This document shows, piece by piece, positions 1 through 5,065 of a DNA stretch of 5,065 bases. Origin of the DNA: an uncultured Rickettsiales bacterium (GTDB lineage: Bacteria; Pseudomonadota; Alphaproteobacteria; Rickettsiales; Deianiraeaceae); assembly GCA_946544555.1 (NCBI GenBank), contig CAMNMI010000064.1:1-5065 (forward strand), in the 5' to 3' direction. Below the pieces are notes generated by a model that saw only the letters and a list, made by a program, of their open reading frames with translations, had not been told where the DNA came from and ran no database searches. Both the position numbers and the translations under genes were made by a program. How positions within the stretch are numbered: the stretch's first letter is position 1; each line of letters opens with the position of its first letter.

Positions 1-1077
1 GCTCGCGGCATTTTCACCTGCGCCAGCGCCTCTTCCAAGTGGCTCAACACCGATAATTTGCACTTTGTCAATGTCGTTCAAAAAGCCACTGAAAATCCCT
101 ATGGCGTTGCTACCTCCGCCGACACACGCCACGACATAATTTGGCAACGCGCCATTCAAGTCAAGCATCTGATATTTGGCCTCGCGCCCGACAACTGACT
201 GGAAATAGCCAACAATCATTGGGAATGGATGTGGCCCGACCACCGAACCAATTGCATACATTGCGGTTTCATACTCTTTCGCATACGCTTGAAATGCTGC
301 GTCAACCGCATCTTTTAGTGTCCGCTGGCCGTCCTTCACACAGACAACATTTGTGCCAAGCAACTTCATTTTATGCACGTTTGGCGACTCTTTTTTGACA
401 TCAACCTCGCCCATGTAAATGTCGCATTCAAGCCCGAATAAAGCCGCTGCGGTGGCCATCGCCAAGCCATGTTGACCTGCTCCTGTCTCTGCAATTACCT
501 TCTTCTTACCAAGATATTTCGCCAGCAAACACTCACCGAGGCAGTGGTTGATTTTGTGTGCGCCTGTGTGGTTCAAATCCTCGCGTTTGAGGAAAATCTT
601 GCAGCCATATTTCTTTGACAAATTTCGCGCAAAATACACTGGACTTGGGCGACCAACATAGTTTTTCAGCAGGTCATTATACTCATCGTTGAAGGCCTGA
701 TTGTTTATCAACTCCAAAAATTTGTCCGTTATCAACTGCAATTCTGCATCCAGTTTTTCGTCCACAAAACGGCCGCCAAATTCACCAAAAAAACCTTTTT
801 CATCAGGCATTAAAACTGGATTTTGTTGACTTTCAAAAAAACGCCGCGAGAATGAATTCTCATCTTTTAATATCTTTGAACCTCTTGTCACGTTGCACAA
901 ACTGGCCGACAAACGCTCTCCTATTTTGGTCTGGACCTCACCATCTGCCAGCAACGAGAGAATGTTAAATCTCTTTTTTACTGCGTCATACTCCGAACCA
1001 GTCAATATCTCCTCCAAAAATTGCTCTGCGTCTTTGCGAGATTTTACACTGCATAATGCATCAAAAATGTCTTTCAT
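1..1077 (-). CDS. trpB: TrpR-like repressor domain fused to tryptophan synthase beta chain (partial, runs off left edge)
   Basis: 359 residues are visible from the ATG at 1077-1075 with no stop to position 1; an in-frame TAA lies just upstream at 1095-1093, so this is the only ATG for the long form. Residues about 1-75 read as a Trp repressor domain: LT at 25-26, E29, R36, GE at 46-47, and the helix-turn-helix signature NVTRGSKILK at 62-71. Aligned by eye to E. coli TrpR, T26, R36 and R65 match the tryptophan-contacting T44, R54 and R84. A linker of about 15-20 residues leads to a TrpB domain (from about M90, FFGEFGGRFV) with NHTGAHKIN (K175, the PLP Schiff-base lysine), AETGAGQHG (Glu near 197) and the PLP-phosphate loop GGGSNA at 320-325. 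TrpB condenses indole and serine to tryptophan in the cytosol, normally with TrpA. By comparison with E. coli TrpB about 125 C-terminal residues lie outside the window; trpA may follow there. No Shine-Dalgarno sequence is visible. TrpB identity is very firm; the TrpR call is strong but made by eye. Confidence 0.93.
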   Translation of the reverse strand, partial: MKDIFDALCSVKSRKDAEQFLEEILTGSEYDAVKKRFNILSLLADGEVQTKIGERLSASLCNVTRGSKILKDENSFSRRFFESQQNPVLMPDEKGFFGEFGGRFVDEKLDAELQLITDKFLELINNQAFNDEYNDLLKNYVGRPSPVYFARNLSKKYGCKIFLKREDLNHTGAHKINHCLGECLLAKYLGKKKVIAETGAGQHGLAMATAAALFGLECDIYMGEVDVKKESPNVHKMKLLGTNVVCVKDGQRTLKDAVDAAFQAYAKEYETAMYAIGSVVGPHPFPMIVGYFQSVVGREAKYQMLDLNGALPNYVVACVGGGSNAIGIFSGFLNDIDKVQIIGVEPLGRGAGAGENAAS

Positions 1078-1091
1078 AAAATAATCATTAA

Positions 1092-1169
1092 ATTACTATG
1101 TATAGTAATACTACATGTAGAATTACTATATATAGTATTACTATATACAGTAATACTACATATAGAAAT
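1092..1169. promoter_or_regulatory. Array of five 15-bp palindromic operator-like units, probably bound by the TrpR domain
   Basis: Five tandem 15-bp units start at 1095, 1110, 1125, 1140 and 1155: ACTATGTATAGTAAT, ACTACATGTAGAATT, ACTATATATAGTATT, ACTATATACAGTAAT, ACTACATATAGAAAT. Each is a palindrome about its own centre, and the centres fall at 1100.5, 1115.5, 1130.5, 1145.5 and 1160.5. Unit 1 extends to a perfect 8-bp inverted repeat with a 2-nt centre (1092-1109). Unit 2 is a perfect 10-bp palindrome (1111-1120). Unit 3 has a perfect 14-bp core (1124-1137). Unit 4 pairs at 8 of 9 positions (1137-1154) and unit 5 at 4 of 5 (1156-1165). The ACTA...TAGT arms resemble the E. coli trp operator core, in which ACTA and TAGT are 6 bp apart rather than 4. 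The array begins 15 bp upstream of the TrpR-TrpB start codon. The repeats and phasing are observed; TrpR binding is inferred from the arms and from adjacency. Confidence 0.72.
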
Positions 1170-1182
1170 ATTTTAAAGTCAA
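1153..1182 (-). promoter_or_regulatory. Candidate sigma70-type promoter of the trpR-trpB fusion gene
   Basis: On the minus strand a good -35 box, TTGACT, lies at 1182-1177. About 18 bp further on is a weak -10, TAGTAT (1158-1153), inside the last operator-like unit. Transcription would then start near 1146 and give a leader of roughly 70 nt across most of the array, so a bound repressor would block polymerase directly. The -10 is not close to consensus and other TATA-like hexamers in the array could serve instead. Confidence 0.4.
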
Positions 1183-1410
1183 GAGTTTTTTTAGAACATT
1201 TCAAAAAATATTCTAATAGAAAAAAATATGCATTATTAAAAATAAAATATTTCAAGTTTTTTTTCAAAATTATTCACATGATAAATTTTTATAAAAAAAA
1301 AGCATATTATTACTTTTTTTCAGGAAAAAAACAAAATATTTTCATAATCAAGAAGTTTTCTTAAATTCCCCCTTGCAAATTAAATTTTATCTTTTCCAGC
1401 TAATCCTGTC
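1183..1410. other. AT-rich intergenic spacer
   Basis: This stretch is dominated by A and T runs and holds no convincing gene. The remaining structure is slight: a 5-bp inverted repeat AAGAA/TTCTT at 1350-1362, and a TTGCAA at 1373-1378 followed by GCTAAT at 1399-1404, which might be a poorly spaced promoter (20-bp gap) for the tRNA. The operator array on its left and the tRNA on its right account for the only clear signals between 1078 and 1490. Confidence 0.6.
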
Positions 1411-1483
1411 GGGCATGTAGCTCAGCTGGTAGAGCAGTTGACTTTTAATCAATTGGTCGTGGGTTCGAATCCCACCGTGCCCA
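1411..1483 (+). tRNA. tRNA-Lys (anticodon TTT)
   Basis: A complete cloverleaf is visible. The acceptor arm GGGCATG (1411-1417) pairs with CGTGCCC (1476-1482), with one T-G pair. The D arm is GCTC/GAGC (1420-1423, 1432-1435) around AGCTGGTA. The anticodon stem GTTGA/TCAAT (1437-1441, 1449-1453) closes the loop CTTTTAA, with anticodon TTT at 1444-1446. The T arm GTGGG/CCCAC (1459-1463, 1471-1475) encloses TTCGAAT. The discriminator is A1483. CCA is not encoded, so it must be added after transcription. The tRNA decodes AAA and AAG lysine codons. The methyltransferase gene begins almost directly after its 3' end on the same strand. Confidence 0.97.
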
Positions 1484-1490
1484 CGTTGTT

Positions 1491-2849
1491 GTGTCTATGC
1501 CAGAGCTATCCAAAGAGAAAGGTGAAAACTGGAAAAACAAACTTTACATCGCGGACAACCTTGACGTTTTGAATGGCCTAAACAGTGAGAGCGTTGATTT
1601 GGTTTATCTTGATCCGCCATTCAACTCAAACAGAATTTACGGCAGCACACTTGAAAGAAATACTACCGTTTTTAGTGATATATGGAATTGGAAAGACATT
1701 GATGAATACAAGCTTGACATCATCGCAAATGACTTCCCAGAGCTGGCAGATTATATTGAAATCATTGACAGAATAAGTGATATTCACATGAAGTCATATA
1801 TTGTTTATATGGCTCAAAGGGTTATTCAACTAAAACGAATATTAAAACCAACTGGTTCAATATATTATCACTGCGACCCAACCGCAGGACATTTTGTCAA
1901 GTTAATGTTAGATGGAATTTTTGGGAAGAAATGTTTTAGAAACGAAATTATTTGGAGCTATACTGGCGGAACTGATGCAAAGGGCAGATGGCAAAGAAAA
2001 CACGATAACTTATATTTTTATTCAAAATCAAAAGATAATTTTTATTTTAATCAATGTTTTGTTCCATTTAAAGAAAGCACAATTAAAAGGTTTAATAGAG
2101 TGGATGAAAACGGCAGAAGATTTAAAGAGAATAAACTGAGAGACGGACGAATAACGATAACATATATGAAAGAAAATGGAAAAATGGCACCAGATGTTTG
2201 GCCTATACCGATAGTAATGCGGACATCAAAAGAACATACAGGACAAGAAACCCAAAAACCCCTTGCATTACTTGAAAGAATAATTGAAGCATCTTGCCCA
2301 GAAAATGGAGTTGTGCTTGACCCATTTTGCGGATGCGCAACCACTTGTGTAGTAGCTCAAAGGTTGAAGAGAAAATGGATTGGAATTGACATCTGCGACC
2401 TTGCGATGGACTTGCTGACACACAGATTAGAGCAGGATGGATATTTTAAAGACCAAAATGTAAAAGACCTTGACATGAAAATTAAGGAGCAGGGAGAGGA
2501 TTTTGACATTTTGAACTGCATAGATAAAAAGTCAAAGAACTATTCTCCGCTGCCACGTAGGACTGATGTTGAGGAGCAAAATTTGAACGAACCAAAGACA
2601 AAAAAGGCCATCAAGGAGGTTTTATATCAACAGCAAGAGCACAAGTGCAATGGCTGCGGGAGAGTTCTGGATATTGATTTGCTGGAAATAGACCATATTG
2701 TTCCAAAGTCGCATGGAGGTGGGGATTATATGGAGAATTATCAGCTGCTGTGTGGTTCTTGTAATAAAATCAAGGGTGCCAAGCCAATGGAGTTCCTTCT
2801 GCAAAGAGTGGAGTTGATAAGAAAGGAAAGGAGGAAGAGAGAGTATTAA
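1491..2849 (+). CDS. Site-specific DNA methyltransferase (beta class, N6-adenine or N4-cytosine) with C-terminal HNH domain
   Basis: 452 residues from a GTG at 1491; an ATG two codons later (1497) is an equally good start, and neither has a Shine-Dalgarno sequence. Motif IV, DPPFNSN (D41-F44), precedes motif I, DPFCGCATT (277-285), with the motif X-like QKP at 255-257. That order defines a beta-class amino-methyltransferase, with the target-recognition region between (about 155-245). DPPF does not decide between adenine-N6 and cytosine-N4. Residues about 380-430 form an HNH nuclease: C386xxC389, EIDHIVPKSHGG (D401, H402), N416, then C421xxC424-N425, with the two CxxC pairs likely holding zinc. 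DPPFNSN, DPFCGCATT, PRRTD and a C-terminal HNH together form a recurring methyltransferase-HNH family, so the fusion is not unique. It may be a compact restriction-modification protein, or a methyltransferase whose HNH part helps DNA handling; no separate restriction gene is in the window. The middle third is visibly more AT-rich than both ends. Confidence 0.88.
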   Translation: MSMPELSKEKGENWKNKLYIADNLDVLNGLNSESVDLVYLDPPFNSNRIYGSTLERNTTVFSDIWNWKDIDEYKLDIIANDFPELADYIEIIDRISDIHMKSYIVYMAQRVIQLKRILKPTGSIYYHCDPTAGHFVKLMLDGIFGKKCFRNEIIWSYTGGTDAKGRWQRKHDNLYFYSKSKDNFYFNQCFVPFKESTIKRFNRVDENGRRFKENKLRDGRITITYMKENGKMAPDVWPIPIVMRTSKEHTGQETQKPLALLERIIEASCPENGVVLDPFCGCATTCVVAQRLKRKWIGIDICDLAMDLLTHRLEQDGYFKDQNVKDLDMKIKEQGEDFDILNCIDKKSKNYSPLPRRTDVEEQNLNEPKTKKAIKEVLYQQQEHKCNGCGRVLDIDLLEIDHIVPKSHGGGDYMENYQLLCGSCNKIKGAKPMEFLLQRVELIRKERRKREY

Positions 2850-2866
2850 AACACATTCACTCTTTT
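2837..2866. terminator. Weak stem-loop at the convergent gene ends, possible shared terminator
   Basis: Positions 2837-2844 (GAGAGAGT) can pair with 2859-2866 (ACTCTTTT) through 8 pairs including two G-T, around a 14-nt loop. It spans the ends of the methyltransferase and pccA genes, which converge with only 7 bp between their stop codons, so any terminator must overlap coding sequence. The T run lies within the stem rather than after it, so this is a poor intrinsic terminator. Confidence 0.2.
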
Positions 2867-4914
2867 ACAAATTTCAAAATCGTTGTTCCAGCAATTACTT
2901 GTTCGTTCAACTTACATGCCATCGCTTCTATTATCCCACTTTTCTCTGCTACAACCACATTTTCCATCTTCATGGCTTCAATAGAAAACAGATGCTGACC
3001 TACCTCAACTTTGTCGCCTGATTTGACTTTCATTTTGGTGATTTTTCCTGTAATTGGCGCCTTTACCACATCGTCATCGTGGTTGCATTTGCACTCTGGC
3101 ATGTAGGAATACAACTCCATCTGTTCGGTGGTGAGCGCTTTTACCTGCGCGGTCAATCCGGAGCACTCCATCAAGAGGGCGCCTTGTGTGCCTTTTTTTA
3201 TACGCACTGCAAACTCATGCTTGCCGTCCAGCACTCCGTAGAGTGTTCGCATAGTGAAATCTGCATTATATTTGGCCGTCATGATGATGTCATTATACTT
3301 CACAGAAATAAAGTTATCCGCAAACTCTTTGACTTCCACCAAATAATTATCGTTGTCAATCTTGATGCATAGATCGGAAATTTGTGTATCACGTGGCAGG
3401 CGTCGTGTTTGGTTGATGTCATAGCAGTGCATTTCTTCCCTCAAAAAACACACAACTGATGCAATAATGAATGCTTTTTTTGAGGCCTCGTTCAGTGGCA
3501 AGGAGTTAAAACCGTGCGGATAATGCCGCTTGATGAAGCCAGTTGTTAATTTGCCTTCCGCAAAGCAGTTTTGTCGTATTATGCTTTCCAGTAGTAAAAT
3601 GTTTGTCTCTATGCCACCAATTTCGTATTGTCCCAGCGCGCGCTTCATGGTCTCAATTGCCTCGTTTCTTGTAGAACCATATGTTATCAACTTTGCAAAC
3701 ATGCTGTCGTAATATGGAGTTATTTCATCACCTAACTGCACACCGGTTTCCACCCTGACATTTGCGCTTCTCTCTGGGATGATATAATGCACAATGCGCC
3801 CAGTGGATGGCAGGTAATTCTTGGCTGGTTGCTCTGCGCAAATGCGGCACTCAATGGCGTTCCCGACAAGAGTTATGTCCTTCTGCGTGAATGGCAGTTT
3901 TTTTCCGCATTCAATGTCAATCATCACCTCAACAAGATCAAGCGGTTGGCCTTTTGCACGAATTACACACTCTGTGACTGGATGCTCCACCTGCAAACGG
4001 GTATTCATCTCCAAGAAGTAGAAGTTTCTGTCATTGTCGGCTATGAACTCAAATGTCCCGACAGAGAAATATTTGCACTCCTTCGCGAGCGCTATGGCCG
4101 AAGCATACATCTTTTGGCGCATGTCGTCATTCACCAGTGTGCTCGGACATTCTTCAATCACCTTCTGGTTGCATCGCTGGATGGAGCATTCGCGCTCGCC
4201 CAGACAAACAACATTGCCGTGTTTATCTGCTGCAATTTGTATTTCAATGTGGCGCGGGTTTTCAATGTATTTTTCCAACAGCATTTGGTCATTTTTGTAG
4301 ATTGTTTTGGCCTCGTATCTACAATCGGCAAGCAGTTCTTCCATCTCTTCCTCCTTGCGAACAATACGAATTCCTTTTCCTCCACCGCCAGCCACTGCTT
4401 TTAGTAGCACTGGATAACCAATCTTTTTGGCCTCTGCTTTTGCATGTTTTGCATCTTTGATAAGCTCCTTGCTTCCCGGAACCATTGGCACGCCTGCTTT
4501 TTCCGCCATCTGCTTGGCTTTGAGTTTATCTCCCATTGCGTCCATGGAATATGCCGAAGGACCAATAAAACCAATGCCTTCTTGCTCCAATCGCCGCACA
4601 AACTCTGCATTCTCTGACAAAAATCCATAGCCGGGATGAACAGCATCCACACCAGCGCGCTTCGCAACATCAATGATTTTTTCTGTATTCAGATATGTGT
4701 CCTTTGCCTCAATTCCGTCCAGCGGATACGCAACATCTGCGCGCTCAACAAATAATGCATTTTTGTCAATGTCGCTGTATATCGCCACACTTTTTATACC
4801 GAGCCGCTTGGCCGTGCGAATTATTCTGCATGCAATCTCCCCACGATTTACAATCAAAATTGATTTGATTTCTTTGGTTTTGACAGTGTTTTTTGTTTCT
4901 TTTTTGTCTGGCAC
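2857..4914 (-). CDS. pccA: Propionyl-CoA carboxylase alpha subunit (biotin carboxylase plus biotin carrier domains)
   Basis: 685 residues from a GTG at 4914-4912; the in-frame stop at 4947-4945 leaves no other usable upstream start. A lysine-rich tail of about 16 residues precedes a biotin carboxylase core (about 17-465) with NRGEIACR, HPGYGFLSENAEF (93-105), the ATP-binding loop GGGGKG (176-181), K251 in the QKVIEE stretch, and EMNTRLQVEHPVTE (302-315), where R306 and E310 match E. coli AccC R292 and E296. A middle region (about 500-605) fits the domain that couples to PccB. A biotinyl carrier domain closes the protein, with EAMKMEN and biotinylated K649. The enzyme charges biotin with bicarbonate using ATP and, with a beta subunit, makes methylmalonyl-CoA from propionyl-CoA. 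Length and the MP-containing run before the carrier domain fit proteobacterial PccA better than AccC; a methylcrotonyl- or acetyl-CoA carboxylase alpha subunit is less likely. No pccB is in the window. Cysteine replaces commonly seen residues at 237, 248 and 256. Confidence 0.92.
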   Translation of the reverse strand: MPDKKETKNTVKTKEIKSILIVNRGEIACRIIRTAKRLGIKSVAIYSDIDKNALFVERADVAYPLDGIEAKDTYLNTEKIIDVAKRAGVDAVHPGYGFLSENAEFVRRLEQEGIGFIGPSAYSMDAMGDKLKAKQMAEKAGVPMVPGSKELIKDAKHAKAEAKKIGYPVLLKAVAGGGGKGIRIVRKEEEMEELLADCRYEAKTIYKNDQMLLEKYIENPRHIEIQIAADKHGNVVCLGERECSIQRCNQKVIEECPSTLVNDDMRQKMYASAIALAKECKYFSVGTFEFIADNDRNFYFLEMNTRLQVEHPVTECVIRAKGQPLDLVEVMIDIECGKKLPFTQKDITLVGNAIECRICAEQPAKNYLPSTGRIVHYIIPERSANVRVETGVQLGDEITPYYDSMFAKLITYGSTRNEAIETMKRALGQYEIGGIETNILLLESIIRQNCFAEGKLTTGFIKRHYPHGFNSLPLNEASKKAFIIASVVCFLREEMHCYDINQTRRLPRDTQISDLCIKIDNDNYLVEVKEFADNFISVKYNDIIMTAKYNADFTMRTLYGVLDGKHEFAVRIKKGTQGALLMECSGLTAQVKALTTEQMELYSYMPECKCNHDDDVVKAPITGKITKMKVKSGDKVEVGQHLFSIEAMKMENVVVAEKSGIIEAMACKLNEQVIAGTTILKFVKE

Positions 4915-4920
4915 AGAGTG

Positions 4921-4948
4921 GTAGTAAGATGGTGATTGTAAATGTCAA
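4921..4948 (-). promoter_or_regulatory. Possible pccA promoter with consensus -35 box
   Basis: On the minus strand a perfect TTGACA lies at 4948-4943. With a 16-bp spacer it reaches TACTAC (4926-4921), a poor -10. Transcription would start close to the GTG at 4914, giving a leaderless or nearly leaderless message, which would suit the absence of a Shine-Dalgarno sequence. The -35 is also one half of a small inverted repeat, TGTCA-AA-TGACA (4943-4954), so it could instead be an operator or chance. Confidence 0.22.
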
Positions 4949-4966
4949 ATGACAAAGGCGCGAACA

Positions 4967-4980
4967 CGTAGGTTTCTACG
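4967..4980. repeat. Short perfect hairpin in pccA upstream region
   Basis: CGTAG (4967-4971) and CTACG (4976-4980) form a 5-bp stem around the tetraloop GTTT. It lies between the pccA start and the GC-rich block at the right end. It has no following T run on either strand, so it is not an obvious terminator; its role is unknown. Confidence 0.35.
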
Positions 4981-5009
4981 CCGAGAGATTTTAAAAAAAA
5001 TAAGTATTT

Positions 5010-5041
5010 CCTGCGCGGCCGCAGGCCTTGACTTGTCAAGG
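5010..5041. repeat. Two abutting perfect inverted repeats in a GC-rich block
   Basis: CCTGCG-CGGC-CGCAGG (5010-5025, 6-bp stem, 4-nt loop) is followed without a gap by CCTTGAC-TT-GTCAAGG (5026-5041, 7-bp stem, 2-nt centre). On the minus strand the first stem is followed, after about 10 nt, by a run of T (around 5000-4991), so the pair could end transcription of a minus-strand gene beyond the right edge. That spacing is too long for a textbook intrinsic terminator. Confidence 0.4.
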
Positions 5042-5065
5042 GCGGAGGCGGTCGGCAGCGGCCGC
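5042..5065. other. GC-rich right end with a repeated GCGGCCGC octamer
   Basis: The last 24 bases are almost all G and C, unlike the rest of the window, and end in the self-complementary octamer GCGGCCGC (5058-5065), which also occurs at 5015-5022. The two copies could pair around the second inverted repeat, competing with the hairpin at 5010-5025. No gene can be recognised in so short a piece; it may be the end of a GC-rich intergenic element or a joining artefact. Confidence 0.35.

Noticed and set aside
1..810. Separate trpB gene starting at M90 (ATG 810-808) with trpR as an upstream gene
   Set aside because: No stop codon lies between the domains and no ribosome binding site precedes the ATG at 810. 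An internal start giving extra free TrpB cannot be excluded, but the long fusion frame is intact.
1092..1169. CRISPR array, replication iterons or slippage microsatellite
   Set aside because: The 15-bp units are contiguous with no spacers, and no cas or replication genes are nearby. A plain microsatellite is less likely because differences between units largely preserve palindromic symmetry at a fixed centre spacing and the array abuts a TrpR-domain gene.
1098..1364. Plus-strand open frame of 88 codons through the operator array and AT-rich spacer
   Set aside because: Its protein is low-complexity (repeated YSN/ITIYS then lysine and phenylalanine runs), produced by the 15-bp repeats and A/T tracts; no start signal or recognisable domain.
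1349..1370. Intrinsic terminator at the AAGAA/TTCTT repeat before the tRNA
   Set aside because: A 5-bp A/T-rich stem with a 3-nt loop is expected by chance in such AT-rich sequence and is too weak to act as a terminator.
1464..1483. Attachment site for an integrated element at the tRNA 3' end
   Set aside because: No second copy of the T-arm/acceptor sequence and no integrase gene are present in the window.
3787..4404. 205-codon plus-strand open frame antisense to pccA
   Set aside because: It lies wholly opposite the well-conserved biotin carboxylase core and shows no domain of its own; the other shorter frames opposite pccA and the methyltransferase are the same kind of shadow.

Overview
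The window looks like bacterial chromosome of moderate to low GC, with very AT-rich spacers. A proteobacterial-type PccA, a tRNA gene without an encoded CCA end, standard-code genes and no Shine-Dalgarno sequence before any of the three starts suggest a proteobacterium, perhaps alphaproteobacterial and of a host-associated or streamlined kind. This placement is tentative.

Layout: (1) Positions 1-1077, minus strand, open at the left edge: a tryptophan synthase beta chain (TrpB) carrying, in the same reading frame, an N-terminal domain that reads as a Trp repressor (TrpR) helix-turn-helix. (2) Positions 1078-1410: AT-rich spacer. Next to the trp gene it holds five palindromes whose centres lie exactly 15 bp apart, probably operators for the fused repressor domain, with a candidate promoter that runs into the array. 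(3) Positions 1411-1483, plus strand: tRNA-Lys(UUU). (4) Positions 1491-2849, plus strand: a beta-class DNA methyltransferase with a C-terminal HNH nuclease domain, starting 8 nt (GTG) or 14 nt (ATG) after the tRNA. (5) Positions 2857-4914, minus strand: the biotin carboxylase/biotin carrier subunit of propionyl-CoA carboxylase (PccA type), convergent with the methyltransferase across a 7-bp gap. (6) Positions 4915-5065: pccA upstream region with several short hairpins and a GC-rich end.

The main result is the left third. An enzyme that makes tryptophan appears to be fused to the domain that senses tryptophan and represses trp genes, and its own upstream region is a regularly phased array of trp-operator-like palindromes. 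The simplest model is a one-polypeptide feedback loop in which the biosynthetic enzyme is also its own product-sensing repressor. The fusion and the array are read directly from the sequence; the regulatory model is inference. The methyltransferase-HNH protein and PccA belong to familiar families.
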